A program made the position numbers and the translations under genes. 64,000 bases of DNA, taken from Algoriphagus sp. GTDB lineage: Bacteria > Bacteroidota > Bacteroidia > Cytophagales > Cyclobacteriaceae. The stretch's first letter is position 1. Each line of letters begins with the position of its first letter. The notes beneath the pieces were generated by a model that made no database searches, had not been told where the DNA came from, and saw only the letters and a list, made by a program, of their open reading frames with translations. Where the stretch lies: contig NZ_JAUXYL010000007.1 of the NCBI RefSeq assembly GCF_030694375.1, positions 248,001 to 312,000 of the forward strand. The letters run 5' to 3'. Shown here in pieces: positions 1-8,713 of the stretch.

Positions 1-1121
1 AAAAAATCCCAATTGCTGGATAACCATGAATCTTTTTGCTTGAGAATATTGGTCATGACAGCATTGCCTCCACCTGAATTGGAGCTCTGACCAGTCTTTT
101 CGACATCCCAAAAACTATCTGAAATAGCTGAGTTTTTTTCAATTAATCCAACGAGTCCACCTACCTTAAATTCACCCAATAATTCTCCGGCAGCGTAGGA
201 ATGAGAGATTTGGGCATTACTCAATTTTCCTACCAACCCCCCTACAACTTCATCCGCTGATACATTGGCAAGACTATAGGAGTTTTGGATCATATTATTC
301 GAAACGGAATGAAAGAGACCAATCAGTCCACCTGCCTCCAATGTAGCTTCAACATTTCCTGATGAAAAACACCTGTTGACATTAGTTTGATAGGCATTGC
401 CGGCAATCCCTCCCCCACTTCTGAAAGCAGTGACTTGCCCTAATGAATAACAATCTGAAAACTGAGAATTTCCAATGGTCCCAACCAAGCCACCAACAAA
501 GTATTTGCCCTCTACAATCCCATCAAATGAACAATTAGAAATGGTGATTTTGATTCCCAAGCCAAGCAATCCGCCAATGTCATTGGACGCTTTAACATGG
601 ACATCCTTTAGGTGGAGATTTTTGAACTCGGCATTTCCTGCTTTTCCAAAAAGACCAACGCTACTTTGATTGGGACGATTAATGATCAGATTTGAAATAT
701 TGAAATCATTCCCATCAAATATTCCAGAAAAATTAACAATTGGAAGCCAACCTTGACCTCCATTGGCAGACGCACTGGCAAACTGTTCGTATCCTTCAGT
801 GTTCCTGTCGAGATTATTGATCAGGATAAAAGAGGAGGTGATATTTTCTCTCACAGAATGAAGTTCAGACCAAGTGCTGATCTTATAAGGATCCTCTTTT
901 GTCCCTTTGCCAACAGAAAATTGAGCAAATCCAATGGTAGCATTTAGCAAAAACACACTGATCAAGAAAAGCTTGAACTTAGTAAATTCACAAAAAAAAG
1001 TATGCCTTGTTGGAATGCCTAATTTATTCTTTACCAGATTAAAAACCTGATTGAATAATACAGCGAAGAAGCCCAGAAGGTTTTTAATTGAATACAATAC
1101 CTGTTCCATGCTTTGAATCAT
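1..1121 (-). CDS. Secreted GLUG-repeat protein, 3' part missing
   Basis: The reading frame is open from ATG at 1121 (second in-frame ATG at 1109) to the left edge, so only the first ~373 residues are visible. A hydrophobic stretch at about residues 48-66 ending in GFAQ looks like a signal peptide, placed unusually far from the first ATG; a later non-ATG start is possible. After it comes a run of GGLVG/GGLIG turns about 20-30 residues apart, with S-x-C/S-Y-S-x-G segments between, the pattern of GLUG motifs (beta-helical, adhesin- or protease-associated surface proteins). Near the edge an SDSFWD-type segment resembles the end of a GLUG block. Substrate or ligand cannot be told. The C-terminal domain, probably a sorting or adhesin module, lies outside the window. 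Confidence 0.8.
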   Translation of the reverse strand, partial: MIQSMEQVLYSIKNLLGFFAVLFNQVFNLVKNKLGIPTRHTFFCEFTKFKLFLISVFLLNATIGFAQFSVGKGTKEDPYKISTWSELHSVRENITSSFILINNLDRNTEGYEQFASASANGGQGWLPIVNFSGIFDGNDFNISNLIINRPNQSSVGLFGKAGNAEFKNLHLKDVHVKASNDIGGLLGLGIKITISNCSFDGIVEGKYFVGGLVGTIGNSQFSDCYSLGQVTAFRSGGGIAGNAYQTNVNRCFSSGNVEATLEAGGLIGLFHSVSNNMIQNSYSLANVSADEVVGGLVGKLSNAQISHSYAAGELLGEFKVGGLVGLIEKNSAISDSFWDVEKTGQSSNSGGGNAVMTNILKQKDSWLSSNWDF

Positions 1122-1524
1122 TTAAAACCAAATAAATACTCTTCTTTTATACAAGTTAAATTGGATTAACAACCGATACAAAGCTGACATAATTATTATA
1201 TAATATTAAATTTAAACTGTTCCAAAAACTGCTTTTGAAACAATATTGAACACGAAAGTATTTTTAATGATTATAAAATGCGTTTTAATTATGGTTTAAA
1301 AAAAGAAGAAAATGTATGTTTTCCTCAATTTTACTTAGTCTAAAACATAAAAATGAAGCATAAAACGAGTCCTTTTTAAATTAAAAAAGAACTGATAAAT
1401 AACGAACTTAAACCTTTAGAAATTCGATTTTAAAAAGTTTTATTGAATATTTAAAATTAAAAATCCCGTGACTTATAGACACGGGATTTACTAAAAATAA
1501 CAAAACAACCCAACCTATTTTACT
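1122..1524. other. AT-rich intergenic region
   Basis: About 400 bases between the divergent-from-end GLUG gene and the end of the AraC gene. It is very AT-rich, has no credible ORF and no TAnnTTTG box upstream of the GLUG start that I could find. It contains the terminator of the AraC gene at 1462-1488. Confidence 0.6.
1462..1488 (-). terminator. Rho-independent terminator of the AraC-type gene
   Basis: A 9-bp stem (AATCCCGTG / CACGGGATT) with a 9-base loop, followed on the minus strand by TTTTTAATTTT. It lies 37 bases past the stop codon at 1525. Confidence 0.85.
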
Positions 1525-2079
1525 TCAAGCAGCTTGCGCTAAATATTTTTTCCAGTACTCACTGGGACAAATTCCAATCTCTTTTTTAAATACATTGAAG
1601 AAGGTGGTCCGTGAACTAAACCCCGCCTCTTGTCCCAAAGCCTCCAAGGTATAAGAGTCTAAAAAACCTTCTTCAATTCTTTCCTTTGCGTATTCAATCC
1701 GATACATATTGGTTAGCTCTTTGAAAGAATGACCGTAAAGATTATCCAATATCTGAGTAACGATCCGAGCTTGAACTCCAAGTTTTTTTGCAAATTCGCC
1801 AACGGTCAGACCATGTTGAAGGTAAATTTCTTCAATTACCAGAAGTTGATAAATTTTCTGAGTTAGTTCCAGTTCATCAAATTGCTCCAATACATCGTCG
1901 CTTTTTTGCTTGGTAGTTTTCTCGAATTTGTCGACTCCCTCATTTGACTCTAATTGTATAAGTTCAGGTTCTGAATAGGTGGTGTTTTCCCTTTCGGTCA
2001 AAAAGAAATAAATCAAACTAGTCAATGCAAAGGCTACAATGCCAGATATTAGAAAATATGGTGCAGTGATTAATTCCAT
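1525..2079 (-). CDS. AraC-family regulator with N-terminal membrane anchor
   Basis: 184 residues. Residues ~8-28 form one hydrophobic helix, then a charged linker (30-80), then an AraC/XylS-type double helix-turn-helix at ~85-180. The second HTH is clear: LEALGQEAGFSSRTTFFNVF followed by K-x-x-G-x-x-PSEYWKKY. Such short membrane-tethered AraC proteins are common in Bacteroidota, often as the cut-down end of larger sensors. No sensor domain is present here. Targets unknown. It is monocistronic: a terminator follows, and guaA upstream on the same strand ends in its own terminator at 2281-2304. Confidence 0.85.
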   Translation of the reverse strand: MELITAPYFLISGIVAFALTSLIYFFLTERENTTYSEPELIQLESNEGVDKFEKTTKQKSDDVLEQFDELELTQKIYQLLVIEEIYLQHGLTVGEFAKKLGVQARIVTQILDNLYGHSFKELTNMYRIEYAKERIEEGFLDSYTLEALGQEAGFSSRTTFFNVFKKEIGICPSEYWKKYLAQAA

Positions 2080-2280
2080 TTGCTTCTTTATTCCTTAGCC
2101 TTAGAAAACTGGCGTTTAATTCGAAAATTACCTTGATGTTTGATTCTGTTTTGGACTTGATTATTCAGGCTTTTTTTATTTCCTTTTTCAATAATGAATT
2201 AAAAATATGTGGAATAATCCCATTCAGATGTATGCGTGTTTCGATTTGTAAATGAATTGCAGAATTGAAACCATAAAAAA

Positions 2281-2304
2281 AACCAGACTTTGGTAAGCCT
2301 GGTT
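2281..2304 (-). terminator. Terminator of guaA
   Basis: AACCAG-a-CTT / AAG-c-CTGGTT hairpin with loop TGGT. It is flanked by A-runs and T-runs on both sides, so it could work in both directions; the minus-strand copy lies 30 bases past the guaA stop. Confidence 0.85.
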
Positions 2305-2335
2305 TTTTTGTTTTCTAGGAGATCCTGCGAAATCC

Positions 2336-3865
2336 TTATTCCCACTCAATAGTCGCAGGTGGCTTGGAGGAGATGTCATACACTACTCTATTGACTCCTT
2401 TCACTCGATTGATGATTTCATTGGACATCTTGCCTAAAAACTCATAGGGAAGGTGAATCCAATCAGCCGTCATACCATCCACAGAACCTACGGCTCTCAG
2501 TGCTACTACACGCTCATAAGTCCGCTCGTCTCCCATCACCCCTACTGACTGGATCGGAAGAAGGATCGCTCCCGCCTGCCAGACCTGATCGTATAGTCCG
2601 TGATTTTTCAAACCCTGAATAAAAATATGATCAACCTCCTGAAGGGTTTTGACTTTTTCTTCAGTGATATCTCCTAGAATACGAATTCCTAATCCCGGAC
2701 CCGGGAAAGGATGACGACCGATAATTGTCTCCACAATCTCTAGTGCTCGACCAACTTCCCGCACTTCATCTTTGAAAAGTGTATTTAAGGGTTCTACTAC
2801 TGAAAGCTTCATGAAGTCAGGCAAGCCCCCTACGTTATGGTGAGATTTGATCGTGGCAGATGGCCCCTTCACAGAGACAGACTCAATCACATCGGGATAA
2901 ATCGTGCCCTGCCCCAGCCATTTTACCCCTTCAATTTTATGTGCTTCTTCGTCAAAAACTTCAATAAATGCACGCCCAATCGCTTTGCGCTTTGCTTCGG
3001 GCTCTGTGAGACCGGCCAAAGCATCGTAAAAGCGTTTTTTCGCATCAACTCCAATTACGTTCAAACCCATATGCTTATAGGAGTCGAGCACTTCTTCGAA
3101 TTCATTTTTGCGAAGCAGCCCATTATCCACAAAAACACAGGTCAACTGATCACCGATTGCGCGATGAATCAAAGTCGCAGCAACGGAAGAATCTACTCCC
3201 CCTGAAAGTCCCATGACCACCTTATCCTTACCGATTTTGGCTTTCAATGCCTCAATAGATGAATCTATGAAAATATCTGAAGTCCAATCCTGAGCACAGC
3301 CGCAAATTCCGACAACGAAATTCCTAAGAAGATTTTTACCTTCTGTAGAATGAGTCACCTCTGGGTGAAACTGAATTCCGTAGGTTTTCTCTCCTTCGAC
3401 TTTAAAAGCCGCAACTTCCACTGAAGAAGTGCTAGCAATGATTTCAAAGCCTGATGGAAGCGTTTTGATCGTGTCTCCATGGGACATCCAAACCTGTGAA
3501 CCATGTGTCATTTCCTTCAATAGGTCATGATGTAAGTCTATGTGGTCCAGATTAGCACGTCCATATTCACGAATCGTGGATGGAAGCACCTCCCCTCCAT
3601 ATTTGCTGGCTAAAAGTTGAGCCCCGTAACAAACCCCTAAAAGCGGGAGTTTTCCACGAAAAGCATCGATATCCAAATCCGGAGAACCTGCATCACGAAC
3701 AGAACACGGAGAACCGGAAAGGATGACACCTTTGATGTCAGCGGTGATCTCAGGGACTTTGTTGTAAGGGTGGATTTCGCAATAAACGTTCAGTTCTCTT
3801 ACTCTTCTCGCGATGAGTTGGGTGTACTGAGAACCAAAATCAAGGATGAGGATTTGTTCTGCCAT
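2336..3865 (-). CDS. guaA: GMP synthase (glutamine-hydrolysing)
   Basis: 509 residues, normal length for bacterial GuaA; converts XMP, ATP and glutamine to GMP. The N-terminal class I amidotransferase shows the nucleophile Cys in GVCYGAQ and the His/Glu pair in IQFHPEV. The ATP pyrophosphatase domain has the PP-loop GLSGGVDSS, and the C-terminal dimerisation domain has [14 protein letters not shown] and ends in [10 protein letters not shown] chose the ATG at 3865 because the frame upstream only offers a TTG two codons earlier and homologues start M-A-E-Q. A stand-alone gene with its own terminator. Confidence 0.98.
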   Translation of the reverse strand: MAEQILILDFGSQYTQLIARRVRELNVYCEIHPYNKVPEITADIKGVILSGSPCSVRDAGSPDLDIDAFRGKLPLLGVCYGAQLLASKYGGEVLPSTIREYGRANLDHIDLHHDLLKEMTHGSQVWMSHGDTIKTLPSGFEIIASTSSVEVAAFKVEGEKTYGIQFHPEVTHSTEGKNLLRNFVVGICGCAQDWTSDIFIDSSIEALKAKIGKDKVVMGLSGGVDSSVAATLIHRAIGDQLTCVFVDNGLLRKNEFEEVLDSYKHMGLNVIGVDAKKRFYDALAGLTEPEAKRKAIGRAFIEVFDEEAHKIEGVKWLGQGTIYPDVIESVSVKGPSATIKSHHNVGGLPDFMKLSVVEPLNTLFKDEVREVGRALEIVETIIGRHPFPGPGLGIRILGDITEEKVKTLQEVDHIFIQGLKNHGLYDQVWQAGAILLPIQSVGVMGDERTYERVVALRAVGSVDGMTADWIHLPYEFLGKMSNEIINRVKGVNRVVYDISSKPPATIEWE

Positions 3866-3929
3866 GCGCAAAGGTAATCAGGCAAGGTGGCTTACTAAAA
3901 TTCAGCAAAGAAAATTTGGGGGGAGATTT

Positions 3930-3960
3930 AAAGATTGGAAAATTGGAAAATTGGAAGATT
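3930..3960. repeat. GATTGGAAAATTGG repeat, left of the phosphotriesterase gene
   Basis: Three tandem units of ~9 bases (ATTGGAAA). A related array in opposite orientation lies at 5021-5058, so the two form inverted repeats around the gene at 3976-4977. The same family appears at 62745-62775. Confidence 0.7.
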
Positions 3961-3975
3961 ATGATTGACAGGTAT

Positions 3976-4977
3976 TTAGTCAATTTGGAAGGCAAGTTTG
4001 GGATTCTCGTTTAAAAGTAAATTCCAATCCAGATCAGTAAATCCTTTCTCATTTAAGACTGGAATCAGCTTTTCGAAAATATTGGTGAAGGGCTGAAAAT
4101 CTCCCCCATTTGGTTTGGCTGGATCATACCACCCTGCATCATGCGAAATCAAAACGCGGTTCAAAAACCCGTTTTCTTTGGCAAAAAGTAAGCGATCGAC
4201 ATAGGGATCAATCGCCCAGCCGATCCCATCCAAACTGATCCAAACTCCCATTTCTGCAGCTTTTTGATAGTTTTCAAAATCCTGTTCAGCCTGTGCGTGG
4301 ACCCAGACAAAAGCTGAGGGATCGACTCCCATTTCCTGAAGAACCCGAACTTCCTGAACTGCCGTTTTCCAGGTGCCAGTATGCGAAGCGATCGTTAGTC
4401 CGGTTTGCTGATGGGTCAGTCCGGCAGCTTTGACTAGCTTTTGATCGATTTGGGAAAGTGTATCGGCTTCATTCACCGAGATTTTAATAAACCCGGGTTT
4501 GATTCCAGTTCCTTCGATTCCGTTTTCAAACTCATCAATCCATCGAAAGGAAAGCTCTTCCGCAGATTCTGAATAGGCATGTTCTGGAAGATACTTCCCT
4601 CCCACTGCTCCGTAGTATCCTGTATTCGTCAGAATTTGAATACCCGACTTTTCACTGAGTTCTTTGAGCAAAAGTGGATCCTTTGCCAAAAATGAAGGCG
4701 TGCAGTCCAAAATAGTTTTAACGCCGTGTTTTTTCACCGCTAGCAGGTAGGGAAGCACTTTGGATACTACTGAATCCCGATGCCATCGGTCTGAATTAAT
4801 CGAGTCTGCCCCGATGAAATCCACCAGCATGTGCTCATGAATCAAAGTCAATCCAAGGGAATCGACTGAGATCGGCCCAGTTACTGTATTAAGATAATCG
4901 TCAATATTATTTGTAGGAGGATTTTGACAGGAAGCTAAAAGGATGCTTAGAAGAATGGAAATCAATAACTTGGACAT
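3976..4977 (-). CDS. Phosphotriesterase-family lipoprotein (amidohydrolase fold)
   Basis: 333 residues from the ATG at 4977; the longer frame would bury a lipoprotein signal (MSKLLISILLSILLASC), so the inner start is preferred. Metal ligands of the PTE family are all visible: the H-x-H pair in LIHEHM, the bridging Lys in GFIKIS, His in ASHTGT, His in VWVHAQ and the catalytic Asp in ISHDAGWY. This predicts a binuclear-metal hydrolase tethered in the periplasm. Known family members cleave phosphotriesters, lactones or related esters; the natural substrate here is unknown. Inverted AT-rich repeats flank the gene on both sides, which may mean it moved as a single-gene cassette. Confidence 0.85.
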   Translation of the reverse strand: MSKLLISILLSILLASCQNPPTNNIDDYLNTVTGPISVDSLGLTLIHEHMLVDFIGADSINSDRWHRDSVVSKVLPYLLAVKKHGVKTILDCTPSFLAKDPLLLKELSEKSGIQILTNTGYYGAVGGKYLPEHAYSESAEELSFRWIDEFENGIEGTGIKPGFIKISVNEADTLSQIDQKLVKAAGLTHQQTGLTIASHTGTWKTAVQEVRVLQEMGVDPSAFVWVHAQAEQDFENYQKAAEMGVWISLDGIGWAIDPYVDRLLFAKENGFLNRVLISHDAGWYDPAKPNGGDFQPFTNIFEKLIPVLNEKGFTDLDWNLLLNENPKLAFQID

Positions 4978-5020
4978 AAATAGTGAATTTGAATCTAGAC
5001 CCAAGGTATCGGTGGATCAT

Positions 5021-5058
5021 CAATTTTTCAATTTTTCAATCTTCGAATTTTTCAATCC
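5021..5058. repeat. CAATTTTT repeat, right of the phosphotriesterase gene
   Basis: Units CAATTTTT-CAATTTTT-CAATCTTCGAATTTTT-CAATC; reverse complement of the family seen at 3930-3960. Confidence 0.7.
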
Positions 5059-5071
5059 TGCCTAAAATCCC

Positions 5072-6067
5072 TTATTCCACTTCCTCAACCCCAAAAAGGG
5101 TCTGTAATTCCACGGCGTTGATTCCTTTTTCTTCTTGCAGATATTTACCGAAAGCTGCTGTACTTCCATGGGTTAAATACACTTGTTCGGCCTCTGTTGC
5201 TTGTATTGCCTGAATCAATCCTTCCCAGTCCGCATGATCAGAAAGCACAAATCCCCGATCCGCAGCTCTCCGCCTTCTAGTCCCCCGTACACTCATCCAT
5301 CCTGAACAAATCCCGGTACGATAAGGACCAAATCGCTTCATCCATGGAGTACCCATCGCTGATGGAGGTGCAATTATGAGTGCTCCTTTAAAAGTTGACT
5401 TGGACATTTCCTGCGTAACTCTCGGTACATCCCAAAGATCTATTCCATTTGAAATCAAAGCTTGATTGGTGTTCCAAACTGCCCCATGGACAAAGACTTC
5501 TCCCACACTTTGATCCAAATTTTGGAGAATCCGCTGAGCCTTCCCCAGGGAATAGGCAAAGAGGACTGAATTTCTGCCATCAGCAGCATTTTGTCTCCAC
5601 CAAGAGTTGACCTGATTAAAGATTTCTGCCTGTGTCTCCCATTTGTAAATAGGTAATCCAAACGTGCATTCGGAGACGAATTCGTGGCATTTTACCGGCT
5701 CGAAGGGAGCGGAAAGCCCGTCATTTTCTACTTTGTAATCTCCGCTGACTACGGCAACTTGACCTTTGTATTCCATGCGAACCTGTGCTGATCCCGGAAT
5801 ATGACCTGCAGGATGTAGCGAGATTTTGACGCCATTTATTTCAAGTGTCTGACCATAATCCACCGTCTCCAAGCTGATTTCGGAGCCAAGTCTCAGTTTC
5901 ATCACCTCAGCAGAATGATGATGCGCCAGATAATGATTCATCCCCCAGCGCGAATGGTCCGAATGCGCATGCGTGATCACTGCCAAATCCACAGGCCTCC
6001 ATGGATCAATAAAGATCCCCGCAGGTGGGCAAAAAAGGCCAGAGTCGGTGAGTTCTAGAAGATTCAA
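5072..6067 (-). CDS. Ligase-associated-type DNA exonuclease (metallo-beta-lactamase fold)
   Basis: 331 residues. The MBL/beta-CASP signature is visible: THAHSDHSRWG (HxHxDH), the His of LHPAGHIPGSAQ, SGDYK with the metal-bridging Asp, and a C-terminal LSDHADW. This combination, with the short N-terminal strand LFCPPAGIFIDPW, is what I recognise as the 'ligase-associated DNA exonuclease' branch related to mRNA 3'-end processing factors. Members normally sit beside an ATP-dependent DNA ligase and an Lhr-like helicase for DNA end repair. Neither is present here: neighbours are a lipoprotein gene 24 bases upstream and the PTE gene downstream. Nuclease activity is inferred from family only. Confidence 0.8.
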   Translation of the reverse strand: MNLLELTDSGLFCPPAGIFIDPWRPVDLAVITHAHSDHSRWGMNHYLAHHHSAEVMKLRLGSEISLETVDYGQTLEINGVKISLHPAGHIPGSAQVRMEYKGQVAVVSGDYKVENDGLSAPFEPVKCHEFVSECTFGLPIYKWETQAEIFNQVNSWWRQNAADGRNSVLFAYSLGKAQRILQNLDQSVGEVFVHGAVWNTNQALISNGIDLWDVPRVTQEMSKSTFKGALIIAPPSAMGTPWMKRFGPYRTGICSGWMSVRGTRRRRAADRGFVLSDHADWEGLIQAIQATEAEQVYLTHGSTAAFGKYLQEEKGINAVELQTLFGVEEVE

Positions 6068-6091
6068 AAGCTTATTTGATGAATTTTAATT

Positions 6092-7225
6092 TCAGCGGAG
6101 CTCATAGAAATATAGGGTTTGGATGTCTTTTTCAATAGCATTGGGGTCTTCACCCGGTTTGGAGAATGAAAACAATTTATCCTTTATTGAAAAGAGTTTT
6201 ACCTCCAATTCACCTTCCCATAGTTTCTTCTCATTTTTAAAAATTTGATAAAAAGGCTTTTTATATTTTTTTACAATATTCATGAATTCTTCTCCTCCGA
6301 CACTCTCCCTTGGCAAGCCATCCACTTCATTTTGCGGCGCAGCTCCTTCATACCAAGTCATTAAATATTCATTTGAAAAATGGAAATTCAAGAAGTCTGA
6401 GCCAGCCAAATTCTTAAAGAAACCAGCTAGGGGAGGATCATCTTCTAGGGTTGGCTTTACTTGTTTGAAATTTTTTCCAGGATTTAAATCCAACGTGTCA
6501 ATTAATTCTAAATCTGGAAAAGAATAAGTATAGAGCTCTTTTGAATTCGGATACAGGGCAAAAAGCTTTGAATCCTTCATTTTTAAGACTGGTTCCATAT
6601 TTAAGTATTCCCCAGGACTTTTAACCATTTCTGAAGTAGGAGGGAAACTGGCCTCTGCTACTATTTCCAAGAATGGATAATTCCTAATCTGCATAAATGG
6701 ATATAAATTATCCTTTTCACTTTGATGGTACGATTTCTCGTCAGATTTATCTACTGAAAATGTATAGAGATAATTATCGAAAATATAACTGGACCTTCCG
6801 CCACCGACATTTCTGGTTATCAGTGTATATGGAGATTCTTTTTTTTCAATCAGTTCAAAATCAATTGTATATCTAAAAACATTCCAAAAATTCTGAACTA
6901 TTATTTCATCATTTGAAATGAAATTTGCGGTAACAAAATACTGGTCACCCATTTGGTTTTTCCCATCACCCCTTAAAATCGAGGAATCAATAATCACTCC
7001 GTTGATATCAACCAAAAGAAATTCCGAGGTTTTAAAGTCATACATCAAAAAAGTAATTCCGTCAGGTGAAACATCCAAAACTGAAGGGACTGTGAGTCTT
7101 TCAATCATTAAACTGTCAAGAATTACCAGTTTAGGAACATAATCTGTTTCGGTTTTATCTTTCTTGGTTTCGGAACTACACGAAAAAAATAAAATTGAGA
7201 TAATGGCTAAAATGAGTTTACACAT
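6092..7225 (-). CDS. Lipoprotein of unknown function, propeller-like
   Basis: 377 residues. MCKLILAIISILFFSC is a type II signal with lipobox FFSC. The rest has recurring aromatic, beta-rich segments (DVSPDGITFLMYD, LVDINGVIID, YTYSFPDLELID) with GDGKN early on, suggesting a 6-bladed beta-propeller of the kind found in Bacteroidota DUF4221-like lipoproteins; I rate that family name as likely but not certain. No catalytic motif stands out. It ends 24 bases before the exonuclease gene and could be co-transcribed with it. Confidence 0.65.
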   Translation of the reverse strand: MCKLILAIISILFFSCSSETKKDKTETDYVPKLVILDSLMIERLTVPSVLDVSPDGITFLMYDFKTSEFLLVDINGVIIDSSILRGDGKNQMGDQYFVTANFISNDEIIVQNFWNVFRYTIDFELIEKKESPYTLITRNVGGGRSSYIFDNYLYTFSVDKSDEKSYHQSEKDNLYPFMQIRNYPFLEIVAEASFPPTSEMVKSPGEYLNMEPVLKMKDSKLFALYPNSKELYTYSFPDLELIDTLDLNPGKNFKQVKPTLEDDPPLAGFFKNLAGSDFLNFHFSNEYLMTWYEGAAPQNEVDGLPRESVGGEEFMNIVKKYKKPFYQIFKNEKKLWEGELEVKLFSIKDKLFSFSKPGEDPNAIEKDIQTLYFYELR

Positions 7226-7290
7226 TTCCGATTGGTTTTTTGTATATTTGAAATTAAAAAATTAATTCAAAAATCAAAAAATACCTCTAC

Positions 7291-7920
7291 CTAAATCTCC
7301 TCGGGAAATCGATCTGCCTTAGCATAACTCAATCTCCCCAATTTTTTCCCCACATGATATTCATCCAAGCCGGAAACGGTGACGGTATCCAATTCATTCA
7401 GATCAAGGGATCCATCTTTGCGAAGGCCTTTTTCTTCAATGTAGATCGAATCGATCAAACCGATCAACAAAATAGTCTGATTGACCTTGAGTGTCTGCGT
7501 CTCTAACAGGGAGCAGGCAACTTTGACAGGACTGGACTTGACAAAAGGCGCAAAAAAACCATTCAGGTATTCATGTTCGATCCCCGTCGACTCAAATTCA
7601 GACACATCCCACTTAGCCGAGGCCCAGTGCGCTTCCTTATAAAATTCAGAATTCACATGATTTAACGTGAAAAATCCTGTGTCTAAAATATTGTCTAAGG
7701 TATGCCTGATCACAGTATTTGGTCTAAAAAGTATACCCAGCATAGGAGGATTTGCGCCAATATGAAATACCTGTGAGAAAGGAGCCAGATTTGTTTTGCC
7801 CTTGGAGTCTTGTGTTCCAATAAGATTGAGACTTTTGTATCCGGAGAGGCAGTTAATCAGATTCCTTCGATAGAATGAATCCGAAGCCAAAATTTCCTTT
7901 GAGTCAAAATGTCGAATCAT
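7291..7920 (-). CDS. Flavin reductase-like protein (FMN split-barrel)
   Basis: 209 residues with the split-barrel flavin reductase pattern: NLIGTQDSKGKTNLAPFSQ near residue 35-53, PPMLGILF, then DTGFFTLN and the HxGKKLGRLSY tail. Such proteins bind FMN and reduce it with NAD(P)H or use it in small reductions; the actual substrate is unknown. Its ATG overlaps the stop of the upstream gene by 4 bases (7917-7920), so the two are translationally coupled. Confidence 0.8.
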   Translation of the reverse strand: MIRHFDSKEILASDSFYRRNLINCLSGYKSLNLIGTQDSKGKTNLAPFSQVFHIGANPPMLGILFRPNTVIRHTLDNILDTGFFTLNHVNSEFYKEAHWASAKWDVSEFESTGIEHEYLNGFFAPFVKSSPVKVACSLLETQTLKVNQTILLIGLIDSIYIEEKGLRKDGSLDLNELDTVTVSGLDEYHVGKKLGRLSYAKADRFPEEI

Positions 7921-8360
7921 AATTTGATCGCTTCCTCGATAGTATCGCAGTACTGGATATCAAGTTGATCGATGATGTTATCGGGATAAGTCTCAAGGAT
8001 TTGTTGCTTGGCGATTTGAACCATTTTTTCAAACCATTTTTCAGCAGGAAGGATTTTTCGGTGAGTTTTTAAACCATAAGCAAGCATGTCCTTTTTCCAG
8101 TGGATAAAGTACCATTCCATGGTAGGCTGGTGAAAGGCTCTCAAAGATCTTTTGTCAAAAATGAATTTTTCAAAACTCCCTCCTTTGACAATTTTCCCAA
8201 TCTGTCCAAAGGCTTCCTTGAAATCTTCTATAGGAATGTAGTCTGCAAGCAATTCACAGATTACGATTTTCTTTTCTGCACTAACCAAAACTCTTGCATA
8301 GCGCTCTTCATAAGCCAATTCAAAGTCTTGAATTTCGGACGTGTTTAATGTTTCATTCAT
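7917..8360 (-). CDS. Small uncharacterised protein, SpoIIAA/STAS-like
   Basis: 147 residues, soluble, no signal peptide. Secondary-structure rhythm (strand YARVLVSAEKKIVICELL, helix FKEAFGQIGKIV, strand FEKFIFDKRSL, then FHQPTMEWYFIHWKKDML) resembles the SpoIIAA-like sensors often annotated as hypothetical in Bacteroidota. This assignment is inference. Tight coupling to the flavin reductase gene suggests a shared role. Confidence 0.55.
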   Translation of the reverse strand: MNETLNTSEIQDFELAYEERYARVLVSAEKKIVICELLADYIPIEDFKEAFGQIGKIVKGGSFEKFIFDKRSLRAFHQPTMEWYFIHWKKDMLAYGLKTHRKILPAEKWFEKMVQIAKQQILETYPDNIIDQLDIQYCDTIEEAIKL

Positions 8361-8378
8361 AGCTAGCGTAGGTAAAGC

Positions 8379-8642
8379 TTAGTAAACGGAATTTTTACGT
8401 TGAGTAGTCACATGCGCAACTTCTTCTTTGAACTCCGACAGTCGTTGTTCAAGTACAGAAGCATATTCCAGCGTGGTACGCATCATGTCTTGTTGAGACT
8501 GAATTTGCTCCTTCAATCGATAAAGTTCTCGATTGACATCAGACAATTTCTCTTCGTATTGTTGTTTAAGCCGCTCTTTTTCAAGTTGCGCTTTCCTCAA
8601 TTCTTCCTTGAAAAGAAGGAATGATTCAGGTGGAGTCTTCAT
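8379..8642 (-). CDS. Small coiled-coil protein
   Basis: 87 residues from the ATG at 8642 (a GTG two codons upstream is the only longer option). Residues ~10-70 are almost wholly heptad-like and charged (FKEELRKAQLEKERLKQ, LYRLKEQIQSQQ), predicting one long coiled coil. No domain is recognised. It sits 18 bases upstream of the 147-residue gene, so the three genes 8642-7291 probably form one transcript. Confidence 0.6.
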   Translation of the reverse strand: MKTPPESFLLFKEELRKAQLEKERLKQQYEEKLSDVNRELYRLKEQIQSQQDMMRTTLEYASVLEQRLSEFKEEVAHVTTQRKNSVY

Positions 8643-8713
8643 AATCACAGCACTATTCTCTCGGGACCGTACCCATGGGTTAAGACAAAATGAACAGATA
8701 AATTGTTTAAATT

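Noticed and set aside
3869-3876. TACCTTTG box four bases before the guaA ATG
   Set aside because: Would give a leaderless mRNA and has no -33 partner; probably chance.
3930-3960. CRISPR-like array
   Set aside because: Repeat units are 9 bases with no spacers.
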